Source of the DNA: JAIEPT01 sp038217425
GTDB lineage: Bacteria; Planctomycetota; Planctomycetia; Gemmatales; Gemmataceae
DNA: 10,445 bases
Direction: 5' to 3'
Assembly: GCA_038217425.1 (NCBI GenBank)
Contig: JBBQPM010000224.1
Location: 1-10,445, forward strand
Of this stretch, positions 1 to 7,151 are shown one piece after another. The position numbers and the translations under genes are program-made. Position 1 is the first letter of the stretch. Each line of letters starts with the position of its first letter. The notes below the pieces were generated by a model. That model was not told the DNA's origin, made no database searches, and saw only the letters and a program-made list of their open reading frames with translations.

Positions 1-54
1 CTCCAAAACGATCTGCTGAAAAGCCGTTTCCGCCGCGATCAATGCAAAAGCCAT
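1..54 (-). CDS. Partial N-terminus of an unidentified protein, cut by window edge
   Basis: From an ATG at 54-52 on the minus strand the frame stays open to the window edge and reads MAFALIAAETAFQQIVLE. An AAGGAAGG purine tract ends 8 nt before the ATG and is a strong Shine-Dalgarno candidate, which is the main reason for the call. The gene would diverge from the sigma-54 regulator at 199, sharing the 55-198 spacer. Eighteen residues are too few to assign a family. An accidental open frame remains possible. Confidence 0.4.
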   Translation of the reverse strand, partial: MAFALIAAETAFQQIVLE

Positions 55-198
55 GGGAGGAACCTTCCTTGGTTAATATGGATTACCCCCCTCTTTTAAC
101 TCATCGCCGTATTTTGTGCCAGAAAGAATTGGCGCGCCCCCCGAGATTATACAATAACGTCAGCCGTTCGAACTCCCTTCCAGCCGCGGAGAGCGTCG

Positions 199-1623
199 AT
201 GTCCCCCGAAGCCCCCTCGAACCAGCGCCTCCTGATCGCTGAGGATTTGGAAGACACGCGGAACTCCCTGCAGCAGTTGCTGCAGATGACCATCGGCCTG
301 GAAGTCGACGCGGCGGCGGACGGCGCCCAGGCGCTGGCGATGCTGCAAGAACGCCACTACAGCATCCTCATCACCGATCTGCGCATGCCCAAAATGTCCG
401 GCATCAAGCTCCTCGAAGAAATCCAGGCGCGCCGGCTCCCCGTGACCGTCATCGTCACCACCGGGCACGGCGCCATCGAAGAAGCCGTCCAGGCCATGCG
501 TCTGGGCGCCTACGATTTCCTCACCAAACCGCCGGACCCGAAACATCTCGCACTCCTCATCCAGCGCGCCCTCCGCGAACGCGCCTTACAGGACGAAGTC
601 GCCGCACTCCGCCAAAAACTGAGCGAGACCCATTCCTTCCAGAATGTCCTCAGCAAAAGCCCCGGTATGCTCGACGTCTTCGACCTCATCTCGCACGTCT
701 CCGTGACGACTTCGACCGTCCTGCTTACCGGCGAAACCGGCACCGGCAAGGAGCAGATCGCCCGTGCCATCCACCAGGCTTCCGCGGCTTACCGCAACGG
801 GCCCATGGTCGCCCTGCACTGTGCCGCCCTGCCCGAAACGCTGCTCGAAAGCGAACTGTTCGGCCATGAAAAAGGCTCCTTCACCGGCGCCTCAGGCCAA
901 CGCAAGGGACGCTTCGAGCAAGCTCACGGCGGCACGCTCTTCCTCGACGAAATCGGCGACGTGCCCATGGCGATGCAGGTCAAGCTCTTACGCGTCCTGC
1001 AGGAGCGCCGCTTCGAACGCGTGGGCGGAACCGAGACGATCGAGATCGACGTCCGCATCGTGGCGGCCACCAACAAGCCCCTCGAAGATTTGGTCCGCGA
1101 AGGCAAGTTCCGCGAAGATTTGTACTATCGGCTCAACGTCATTCGCATCGATCTCCCGCCGTTGCGCGACCGACGCGAGGACCTCCCGCTCTTGGTGTCG
1201 CACTTCTGCCAAAAATTCGCCCGACCCAACCATCCCCCGGCCCAGGTCAGCCCCGAAGCGATGGAGCGTCTGCTCGAATATTCCTGGCCCGGAAACGTCC
1301 GCCAGCTCGAAAACGCCATCGAACGCGCCAGCGTCACCACCCGCGACGGCATCATTCGCATCGCCAATTTGCCGGAGGAAGTCTCGCGCCCCAACGAAAA
1401 CCATCGCCCGGAACTGACGATCGACTTGTCGCGTACCATGCACGACCAACTTGGGGAACTGACGGCTCAGTACGAGGAAAAGTTCCTGCGCGCGGCCCTC
1501 AAGAAGACGCACGGCCACGTCGGCAAGTGCGCCGAAATCGCCGGGCTCTCCCGCCGCAGTATCACGGACAAGCTCGTGCAGTACAAGATCGAGAAGGAAC
1601 ACTTCAAACAAGACGAGGATTAA
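199..1623 (+). CDS. NtrC-family sigma-54-dependent response regulator
   Basis: This is a 474-residue transcriptional activator of the receiver / AAA+ / Fis-type layout, the usual size for NtrC-like proteins. The receiver (about 9-125) has the acidic pair E15-D16, phospho-acceptor D60 (in ITDLRMP), T88 and K110. The AAA+ sigma-54 interaction domain has Walker A GETGTGKE at 178-185, a GSFTGA loop at 226-231 (a conservative variant of GAFTGA) and Walker B LFLDE at 247-251. An arginine-rich segment (REDLYYRLN, then PLRDRRED) follows. A Fis-like helix-turn-helix lies at about 428-466. By family knowledge, phosphorylation controls ATP-driven remodelling of sigma-54 RNA polymerase at distal-enhancer promoters. 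The ATG at 199 has GGAG 7 nt upstream. No sensor kinase is adjacent, so the input and target genes are unknown. The family call is firm; a specific gene name is not justified. Confidence 0.96.
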   Translation: MSPEAPSNQRLLIAEDLEDTRNSLQQLLQMTIGLEVDAAADGAQALAMLQERHYSILITDLRMPKMSGIKLLEEIQARRLPVTVIVTTGHGAIEEAVQAMRLGAYDFLTKPPDPKHLALLIQRALRERALQDEVAALRQKLSETHSFQNVLSKSPGMLDVFDLISHVSVTTSTVLLTGETGTGKEQIARAIHQASAAYRNGPMVALHCAALPETLLESELFGHEKGSFTGASGQRKGRFEQAHGGTLFLDEIGDVPMAMQVKLLRVLQERRFERVGGTETIEIDVRIVAATNKPLEDLVREGKFREDLYYRLNVIRIDLPPLRDRREDLPLLVSHFCQKFARPNHPPAQVSPEAMERLLEYSWPGNVRQLENAIERASVTTRDGIIRIANLPEEVSRPNENHRPELTIDLSRTMHDQLGELTAQYEEKFLRAALKKTHGHVGKCAEIAGLSRRSITDKLVQYKIEKEHFKQDED

Positions 1624-1626
1624 TTT

Positions 1627-1743
1627 CCGAAAGCCCAGGGATGGTTATCTCCGGGGAGCCGCCAGGAATCGTGATCCTTTAACGACTGCAAAGGATCGCG
1701 TTTTGCGGCGCTTCCCCAGGGATAGCCATCCCTGGGCTTTCGG
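1627..1743. repeat. 117-bp imperfect palindrome (REP/MITE-like) between convergent genes
   Basis: The outer arms CCGAAAGCCCAGGGATGG (1627-1644) and their exact complement (1726-1743) are perfect over 18 bp. The inner arms GATCCTTT (1673-1680) and AAAGGATC (1690-1697) flank a 9-nt centre. Both arm pairs share the same centre at 1685, so the whole element is one symmetric hairpin with no net insertion or deletion. The middle 28-bp arms pair at about two thirds of positions. It fills the gap between two convergent stop codons, where it could act as a bidirectional terminator or RNA-end protector. Its size and symmetry also fit a dispersed REP-type or miniature palindromic element; only a genome search would show copies. 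Confidence 0.85.
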
Positions 1744-1752
1744 CGGAATGGA

Positions 1753-2541
1753 TTATTTCTTCGGCTGCAGTTCATCCCAGCGCTGGCGCAGCGCGTAGAG
1801 CGTTCGCTCGAGACTGAGCTTCCGCGGAATGAAGTTGTCGACCTGAAGGCCGATGTCGGCGAGGATTGGCAGCAAGTAAATCTTCTCCTCTTCAAGCTTC
1901 CGCTTGAGAATCGCTTCCTCCTCGCGGACGTCGAGCAGGCCGCGCGAGTTGTTGCCGTTGAACGTGTCGCCGTTCACCTTGATGGTGATCTCGATACTCT
2001 GCTCGATCGTCTTGAGCGCCTCCTTGGAGAGTTCGCTGAACTGATTTTTCAGATCCTTCGATTCCTTGGCGATCATTTCGAGCGTCTGCGTGATCTTCTT
2101 GGGGGGCATCTCCGCGTTCATTTCCGGGGGGCCGAGAATCGGTTTGCCGTATTTGGGGACATCGAGTTCAGGCATGCCGTTGGCGTCGAGCTTGAGCTGG
2201 CAGACCTCGATTTCCTTGAGCCCCGACTTGAGCTTGGTCAGTTCCTGTTCGTAGAAGAAGCGGTTGGGCGTGATGTGTTTCATGATGTCGGCCAAGTTCT
2301 CGGTTTCCGACTTCGCCTTGGCGGGCATAACGCGTTCGGTTTCGACGTCGCGGTAGCGGTACGCCTGCAAGAGCGCAGCCATGCGTTTGTCGATCTCGGA
2401 AGGGACGTGGTAGTCGTACTCCTTCCGCGGTTCCAGTTTGCCCAGGTCGCGCGGATGCAGATACAGCAGCGTCGACCAGACCAGCGCCAGGATGGCGAGA
2501 AGCGTGTTGATCATTACGAGCGTTTTGCCGAGCGCGTTCAT
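1753..2541 (-). CDS. Single-span membrane protein with coiled-coil potential, unknown function
   Basis: The protein has 262 residues and matches no family I recognise. A hydrophobic segment at about 9-28 (VMINTLLAILALVWSTLLYL) follows a short basic N-terminus, giving an uncleaved membrane anchor with the remainder probably outside the cytoplasm. The rest is charged, with heptad-like helices at about 150-190 (AKESKDLKNQFSELSKEALK) and 205-235 (DVREEEAILKRKLEEEKIY). Its ATG overlaps the stop codon of the upstream 701-residue gene in an ATGA arrangement (2541-2538), so the two are almost certainly co-transcribed and translationally coupled. There is little independent Shine-Dalgarno sequence, which also suggests coupling. 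I infer that the two gene products form a membrane complex, but no enzymatic motif is visible. The gene ends ten bases from the 117-bp palindrome, a likely transcript end. Confidence 0.9.
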   Translation of the reverse strand: MNALGKTLVMINTLLAILALVWSTLLYLHPRDLGKLEPRKEYDYHVPSEIDKRMAALLQAYRYRDVETERVMPAKAKSETENLADIMKHITPNRFFYEQELTKLKSGLKEIEVCQLKLDANGMPELDVPKYGKPILGPPEMNAEMPPKKITQTLEMIAKESKDLKNQFSELSKEALKTIEQSIEITIKVNGDTFNGNNSRGLLDVREEEAILKRKLEEEKIYLLPILADIGLQVDNFIPRKLSLERTLYALRQRWDELQPKK

Positions 2542-4643
2542 GGCGTCTTGATCCCCTGGATCGCTGCGGGTCTGGTTTTCGCCGAGGCGGCTTCGAGATC
2601 GCGGACCGCTTTCTGCGCCCGGCCGATCACTCCCTGCAGCACCTGAATTTCTTCCTTCGCCGTCGCCATCAGACGCTGAGAACGAAACAGCTCGTCCTGA
2701 ATCTCGTTGAGTTGAGCGGCCAGCGTGCTCGACTCCTTCCGTGCCTGAGCGATGCCTTCGATCAATCGTTCGTAGTCGTCATTGCGCTCCTTCACGAGCT
2801 TCTCGTACTCCCCCTTGGAGGCGTCGAGGTATTTGTTGACGAAGCGGAGATGATCGAGTTCCGGGAGGGCGTCGACAATGTCGCGAACCAGGAGATTATG
2901 CATCTTGGCGAACTGATCGCGCTCCATCTCCAGGTCTTGCAGCCAGCGCTGCTCCAGGAACTTGAGCTGCGCGACGTAACGCGGACAGACATAGGCGAAA
3001 TCGAACATCCCGACGACGCATTGCGTGCGTGCAAGCAGTTTCGGGAAAACCAGCTCCTTCTCCGCCCCCGGCGTACGCACCAGCGCGAGGCTAAGCAGCG
3101 TGAAAGCCGTCGTCTGCCGTTTCTCGAACGTGTTCCGCGTGGCTCCTTCCCAGGCTCGGGACAGATGGATCTCCGGATTGTACGTCGGCGCGATCGCCCC
3201 CGCCATGCGGAGCAGCAGCCGGGCTTTGAGGTCGTCGAGCGCGACGTTGGGATCGCCAAACTTGTCGAGGATGTCGCGCTCCGTGCGGATCGTCTTGAGA
3301 AACTCGTCGCGCTCCTTCTGCAGCTTCGCCTTGCCAGCCGCGTCGGCGACGTTGATGTTCTCGTCGAGCTTCTCTAGTTTTTCGAGGTCGTGTACCATCT
3401 GCTCGCCAGGACGGTACAGTTCGATCGGTGCAAGAATATCGAAAAGCATGCGGCGCAGGACCGCTTCGGTCGCGATGTCGAGCGGCTCCTTGGCCGACTT
3501 GATTTTGCTCTGGATCTGCCGGGCGCGCGGCAAATCGGGGGCGAGCGAGAAGAACATCTTCTCCGCCAGCGCGCCGAGTTCCGCGTTGTTCTTATCCTTG
3601 AGATACTTCTTGGCGGCGCTGTCGAGTTCGTCCCACACGCGACCTTGCAGCGCCTGCACTTCCTTCTCGACCGTATTGATCAGTCCGACCTTGGAATCTT
3701 TTGCGGAAGACCCGGCGTACTCGAAGTGCTTTTCCAGCAGGGCTTCATTGAGATGGCTAGGCTTGTAATGCGGGCGGTAATACTCTTCGACCGCGAGGAA
3801 GCTGTCGCCTTTGCCGCCGCGGCGCTGATGGGCTTCCTTCACCTGCTCGGCGGTGAGGCGCAGCTTGGGAGCGACGACGCGCGACATCGCCGGCCCAAAC
3901 TCCTCTTCCTCCGAAGGGAGCCCGAAGTAACGCATGTCGGCGACCAGAGTCGCGTGGGTGATCTTCTTACGCCGCTGGTAGTTCTCGGCCATGAAGTAAA
4001 TGAACGTGAGTGCCGCTGCCATGTTCATGACCAGCAGTACGATCGTCAGGATCGACGTCTTCGCCTTGAGCGGGCCAGCGAATTCCTGGTCGACCGATTT
4101 CTTCTTTGGCGCTTCCTCGTCCTCCTCGTCGGCATCCGGCGCGGGGCCCAGGTCCCTCGAGAAGTCCAGACCCGGCTCGTCCTCTTGAAATGCGAAATCG
4201 CCGCCAAGGCCGCTGGCCGATGGATCCGAAGCGGTGCTGTCATCCGCTTCCTCAACGACCGCGTCGTCCTCAACGACGGACTCGTCATCCGCATCGATCA
4301 CGACGGATTCGTCCTCCGCATCGATCACGACGGATTCGTCCTCCGCCTCTTCCTCGACCACATCGTCGTCCGAATGATCGATGGTCTCGGCGCCCTCGTC
4401 CTCCGCATTCTCACTCAGCAGCATTTCAATGGAAGCTTCGTCGTCGGCCGCGACTTCTTCGTCGACGACAAAATCATCCTCGGCGACCGGCTCGTCTTCC
4501 AAAACGAGACTTTCCTCCGCGGCTTCTTCGATGACGTCGTCCGAGACCTCCTCGAGGATCTCGTCGATCGGTTCATCGAGCGGCTGGGGCTTGCTCTTGG
4601 CAGGCTTGGGCGTGCTTGGGGGAGGCTGTTTCTTCTTGGCCAT
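2538..4643 (-). CDS. Large single-span protein: acidic N-terminal domain, long helical C-terminal domain
   Basis: This 701-residue protein belongs to no family I can name. It begins with a Lys/Pro-rich stretch (MAKKKQPPPSTPKPAKSKP), then about 150 strongly acidic, low-complexity residues (about 24-180) that include a nine-residue tandem repeat near 100-120. One hydrophobic segment follows at about 198-218 (ILTIVLLVMNMAAALTFIYFM), preceded and followed by lysine/arginine. The remaining ~480 residues are mostly charged helix, with probable coiled coil at about 610-690 (KLVKERNDDYERLIEGIAQA, then AAQLNEIQDELFRSQ). The topology suggests the acidic tail on one side of the membrane and a large helical domain on the other; which side is which cannot be fixed from the sequence. 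The ATG at 4643 has AGGA 9 nt upstream. Its stop overlaps the start of the next membrane-anchored gene (ATGA), making a two-gene operon. A structural or scaffolding role is a guess. Confidence 0.93.
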   Translation of the reverse strand: MAKKKQPPPSTPKPAKSKPQPLDEPIDEILEEVSDDVIEEAAEESLVLEDEPVAEDDFVVDEEVAADDEASIEMLLSENAEDEGAETIDHSDDDVVEEEAEDESVVIDAEDESVVIDADDESVVEDDAVVEEADDSTASDPSASGLGGDFAFQEDEPGLDFSRDLGPAPDADEEDEEAPKKKSVDQEFAGPLKAKTSILTIVLLVMNMAAALTFIYFMAENYQRRKKITHATLVADMRYFGLPSEEEEFGPAMSRVVAPKLRLTAEQVKEAHQRRGGKGDSFLAVEEYYRPHYKPSHLNEALLEKHFEYAGSSAKDSKVGLINTVEKEVQALQGRVWDELDSAAKKYLKDKNNAELGALAEKMFFSLAPDLPRARQIQSKIKSAKEPLDIATEAVLRRMLFDILAPIELYRPGEQMVHDLEKLEKLDENINVADAAGKAKLQKERDEFLKTIRTERDILDKFGDPNVALDDLKARLLLRMAGAIAPTYNPEIHLSRAWEGATRNTFEKRQTTAFTLLSLALVRTPGAEKELVFPKLLARTQCVVGMFDFAYVCPRYVAQLKFLEQRWLQDLEMERDQFAKMHNLLVRDIVDALPELDHLRFVNKYLDASKGEYEKLVKERNDDYERLIEGIAQARKESSTLAAQLNEIQDELFRSQRLMATAKEEIQVLQGVIGRAQKAVRDLEAASAKTRPAAIQGIKTP
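4289..4342. repeat. Two exact 27-bp tandem repeats inside the acidic coding region
   Basis: The 27-bp unit at 4289-4315 is repeated without change at 4316-4342, and fragments of related sequence flank both copies. On the coding (minus) strand each unit gives nine residues of the form EDESVVIDA. The length is a multiple of three, so the copy number can vary without breaking the 701-residue reading frame. This indicates recent slippage or duplication within a disordered acidic segment. Confidence 0.9.
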
Positions 4644-4927
4644 GGTCCGAAGTCCTGACGCAGAGGGTCGGTCTAACCTATTGTGATCGATGGGTGAACA
4701 GTTGCCAAGCGAAAATCGAAGACTTGACGCACGAAATCGGCGAGCGGTGCGGCACGGACGTTACTTGCCTATCATCCGTACTTTGCACGATCCTATCATT
4801 CTATCCGCGCGGCGCGTTGCCCAATCGGACTTTTCGGAAATTTCCTCAAGTTCGGCGTGACCGCGAACCGAGTTATGGTATGGGGGGCGTTGCCGCTTCC
4901 TCCAACCACGAATGAAAGGCCGAATCC

Positions 4928-5281
4928 ATGGAACAGTTCGCCGCGTACGTCAGCGCACTCATCACCAACCTTCTGTTATGGATCGGCTTCGGTACCATGG
5001 TCGGACTGCTCGCGAAAGCGATTCTCCCCGGAAAAGACCCCGGGGGCGCGGTCGCCACCGTTTTTGTCGGCATCGTCGGCAGCCTGCTCGGCGCCATGAC
5101 GTTCTTTTATTTCACGGGGAGGCAGTTGGCGCCGATCAGCTTCGCCGGGTTCCTGGTCGGCATGGCCGGCGCGACGCTCTTGCTCGTGACCTACCGCGTG
5201 CTCGGCGGCAAGGTCGGCATGAACATGAAGTGGGGCTGGAAGAAGACGCGCCGCCGGGTGTCGGTCACGGAAGATATCTAA
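4928..5281 (+). CDS. GlsB/YeaQ/YmgE-type small membrane protein
   Basis: This 117-residue protein has three hydrophobic segments at about 8-31, 39-62 and 71-92, separated by short glycine-rich turns. The sequences GLLAKAILPGKDPGG and TVFVGIVGSLLGA match the glycine-rich signature of the GlsB/YeaQ/YmgE (transglycosylase-associated) family. Members are small inner-membrane proteins, often linked to stress responses, whose biochemical role is poorly defined; the 'transglycosylase' label is historical. The protein is longer than the usual ~80-85 residues because of an N-terminal extension and a basic C-terminal tail (KWGWKKTRRR). The ATG at 4928 has AAAGG about 9 nt upstream. It is a single gene, with 284 nt of upstream DNA facing the divergent 701-residue gene, in which I found no convincing promoter or operator. 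It converges on the decayed cassette 12 nt downstream. Confidence 0.88.
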   Translation: MEQFAAYVSALITNLLLWIGFGTMVGLLAKAILPGKDPGGAVATVFVGIVGSLLGAMTFFYFTGRQLAPISFAGFLVGMAGATLLLVTYRVLGGKVGMNMKWGWKKTRRRVSVTEDI

Positions 5282-5293
5282 CGTGCTTTCCAG

Positions 5294-5371
5294 TCAGGCC
5301 AGAGTGAGTTGCTTTTGCCGCACTTCGATCTCAAGCAGTGCCCGATTGTGATCGTCAATCGTGCCGGTCAA
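5294..5371 (-). pseudogene. Stub of a retropepsin-like (clan AA) aspartic protease gene
   Basis: The frame starts at TTG 5371-5369, overlapping the TGA of the preceding gene (TTGA), and reads LTGTIDDHNRALLEIEVRQ before stopping after 25 codons. The start resembles the N-terminus of small clan AA retropepsin-like proteases (M-x-G-x-x-D-x-x-x-R-x-x-x-x-I), which normally run over 100 residues and carry the catalytic DTG/DTA about 35 residues in. No such motif follows in any of the three frames before the convergent gene is reached. I therefore read it as a 5' remnant left by a deletion. The resemblance rests on a short stretch and on the tight overlap with a typical partner gene. It could instead be a spurious short frame. 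Confidence 0.45.
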
Positions 5372-5602
5372 GAGTCGACGCCTCCGATATGAAACGCCGC
5401 TTCGTGCCCGATTCGGATGACAAATAATCTCCGATCCGGATAGGCGCTCTTGGCCGCAAGTGCCGCTTCGATGAACTTGTCGCTGACAAAGTACGACTCC
5501 GAGACCGGTTCGATCGCAACGAACTGGCCTCGGTGCTTCGCTTCCAACTCCCTTTTTGAGTCTGGCGGCGTAAAATCGATTCGCCTGATCTGCAGTGGAC
5601 AT
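5368..5602 (-). pseudogene. Small conserved hypothetical protein gene with a +1 frameshift
   Basis: An ATG at 5602-5600 with GGGAG 6 nt upstream opens the frame MSTADQANRFYAARLKK. In that frame the sequence soon turns implausible. Skipping one base in the run AAAAAGGG (5557-5550) moves into the frame that reads ELEAKHRGQFVAIEPV and continues intact to the TGA at 5370-5368 (…YPDRRLFVIRIGHEAAFHIG…). The join gives about 77 residues, resembling small conserved proteins that precede aspartic-protease genes in planctomycetes and cyanobacteria; the family's function is unknown to me. An alternative unshifted start (TTG 5667) would translate through a strong hairpin and lacks a good ribosome site, so I reject it. 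The shift is probably a homopolymer mutation or sequencing error; programmed frameshifting is less likely. Confidence 0.65.
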
Positions 5603-5620
5603 ACCAACTCCCGCTTGGAG

Positions 5621-5660
5621 CAAGAGGCGAGTAGCGCTCCAATGCGCCACTCGCCTCTTG
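5621..5660 (-). terminator. Strong 17-bp stem hairpin downstream of the DUF1501 gene
   Basis: The arms 5621-5637 (CAAGAGGCGAGTAGCGC) and 5644-5660 pair over 17 positions with a single mismatch around a 6-nt loop. The hairpin lies 24 nt past the DUF1501 stop codon, in the right place for a transcription terminator of that gene, and just before the ribosome site of the frameshifted small gene. There is no T-run after the stem on either strand, so classical intrinsic termination is uncertain. It may work as an RNA-end stabiliser or attenuating structure instead. Confidence 0.6.
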
Positions 5661-5684
5661 CAATCAAATCGGCATTTCCAAAGG

Positions 5685-7037
5685 TCAGAACAACTCCTCA
5701 ATCGCGGTCGGATCGTCGAGCACGTTGACGGGGCGGCCGCTCGGTTCGATGACTTGCAGATTCGGATTGATACCGAGAACACGGTAGATCGTGGCGTGAA
5801 TGTTGCTCGGCTTGACCGCTCGCGTCGCCGGGCGTTCGCCCTTGGCGTCGGTTGAGCCGACCACAATACCCCCCTTGATGCCGCCGCCTCCCATCAGGCA
5901 GAACATCGAGTTGCCCCAGTGATCTCGGCCCGGAAGGCCCATACCCAGGCCGTTGTTCATCTTCGGCGTGCGGCTGAACTCGCCGCACAAAACGACCAGC
6001 GTTTCCTCGAGCATGCCCCGGTCTTGCAGGTCTTCGAAAAGCGAGGCGACGCAGGCGTCGACCTTGGGGAGATAGTTTTCGTAGCCCTTCTGCAGATCCC
6101 AGTGATGATCCCAGCCGCCGAGATGGACGGCCGCGAACGTCGAACCGGCCTCGACGAGTCGGCGCGCCAGGAGCGTGCTTTGGCCCCAGTTGTGTCGGCC
6201 GTAACGGTCGCGGGTGCGCGGATCTTCTTTATGAATGGCGAAGGCTTCGCGGGCGGCGGGCCCGGTCACGAACTCGAACGCCTCCTGTTGGAAGCGGTCC
6301 ATCGCCTGGCTTTCGAGCGTGCCAGCCAACTCGCGGCGGGTGGTGTCGAAATGATTTCGCAGCGATCGGCGATCTTCGAGCCGATCGAGCGTCAGGCCGC
6401 CGGCCAGGTTGAGATTCTGTACGAGGAAGTTCGGAGCGTTGGGGTCGCCGTTGGTTTCGAACGGGTTGTTGCGCGGCCCGAGGAAACTGCCGCCGAAATA
6501 GCCGGGGCGTAGGCCGATCGACATGGCATAGGGGATGCCGACGTAGGCCGGCATGCCGGCGACGCGGGGCCCGACTTCGCGCGAGACGATAGAACCCAGG
6601 CCGGGGAATCGACCGCCGTTATTGACGCCGCTGACGCCCATGTCCTTGGTGGTGAGCATGCGATGCCCGCCGGCGAAGTGATCGCCGGTGTCATGATGCA
6701 GCGAGCGGACCATCGAGAAGAGATTGGTGTGGCGTGCCTGGCGCGGGAAAAGTTCGGTGACGTCGAAGCCGGGGACCCGGCTGCGGATCGGCTTCCAGAG
6801 GCCGCGAAACTCGGCCGGGGCGTCCGGCTTCATGTCGTACATATCCATATGCCCGGGCCCGCCGTCGAGCCACAGGAGGATGACGGACGTTTTCTTGGTG
6901 GAGCCGGCAGCTGCTTGCGCCTGTTTCAGGTTGGGCAAACCGAGGGCGGCGAGGCCAGTGGCGCCAGCTTGTAGGAAGCTGCGTCGGGACAGTCCATCGC
7001 AGTAAGAGCCAGATTTGCCGAGGCTGAGTCGAAACAT
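5685..7037 (-). CDS. DUF1501 family protein, Tat-exported
   Basis: This is a 450-residue member of the DUF1501 family, which is greatly expanded in planctomycetes and related to the alkaline phosphatase/sulfatase fold. The N-terminus has a twin-arginine signal, SRRSFLQ at 17-23, then a hydrophobic AGATGLAALGLP and an Ala-rich possible cleavage region near 40-44, so it is probably exported folded. Typical motifs follow: LLWLDGGPGHMDMYD (D58, H63 and D65, candidate metal or active-site residues), GEFSRTPKMN and GRDHWG (D372, H373), and a glycine-rich GGGGIKGGIVVGSTD. I chose the ATG at 7037, which has GAGGGG 3 nt upstream. An in-frame start 20 codons earlier would put an extra segment before the Tat signal. 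DUF1501 genes often sit beside DUF1549/DUF1553 cytochrome-domain genes; that partner is absent here. The substrate is unknown. Confidence 0.95.
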   Translation of the reverse strand: MFRLSLGKSGSYCDGLSRRSFLQAGATGLAALGLPNLKQAQAAAGSTKKTSVILLWLDGGPGHMDMYDMKPDAPAEFRGLWKPIRSRVPGFDVTELFPRQARHTNLFSMVRSLHHDTGDHFAGGHRMLTTKDMGVSGVNNGGRFPGLGSIVSREVGPRVAGMPAYVGIPYAMSIGLRPGYFGGSFLGPRNNPFETNGDPNAPNFLVQNLNLAGGLTLDRLEDRRSLRNHFDTTRRELAGTLESQAMDRFQQEAFEFVTGPAAREAFAIHKEDPRTRDRYGRHNWGQSTLLARRLVEAGSTFAAVHLGGWDHHWDLQKGYENYLPKVDACVASLFEDLQDRGMLEETLVVLCGEFSRTPKMNNGLGMGLPGRDHWGNSMFCLMGGGGIKGGIVVGSTDAKGERPATRAVKPSNIHATIYRVLGINPNLQVIEPSGRPVNVLDDPTAIEELF

Positions 7038-7151
7038 AGTCCCCTCAGAGAAGGTGGGAAGGCGGGCAAGGCAGGTGGGTCTAAAGAATTCTATCACAAA
7101 CTATCGGCCGCGGGTAGCGGAAAATGCAGGTAGCAGCAAGTCAGCGGCCAA

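Noticed and set aside
129..155. Possible promoter TTGGCG / TACAAT before the first NtrC-like gene
   Set aside because: The spacer is only 15 bp and the -35 match is poor, so it is not supported well enough to annotate.
42..242. A 66-codon plus-strand frame before the first NtrC-like gene
   Set aside because: It overlaps the regulator's start in another frame, its ATG has no ribosome site suited to it, and its composition is unlike a protein.
764..1417. A 217-codon open frame in the +1 phase inside the first NtrC-like gene
   Set aside because: It is rich in Ser, Arg, Pro and Ala, as expected for a shifted frame of GC-rich DNA, and is fully contained in a gene with clear catalytic motifs.
3390..4658. 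A 422-codon open frame on the plus strand opposite the 701-residue gene
   Set aside because: It lies antisense to a gene with a better start, an operon overlap and credible domain structure. The opposite frame stays open because acidic GC-rich codons rarely give stops there. Its translation has no recognisable fold.
4644..4927. Promoter or sigma-54 site in the divergent 284-base spacer
   Set aside because: GGCACG and TTGC elements occur near 4750, but their spacing does not fit the -24/-12 consensus. No convincing -35/-10 pair was found.
5294..5866. A 190-codon minus-strand frame spanning the DUF1501 end and the decayed cassette
   Set aside because: Its first half overlaps the DUF1501 coding region out of frame and runs through the hairpin. 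Only its internal start at 5602 and its last 25 codons make sense, and these are annotated separately.
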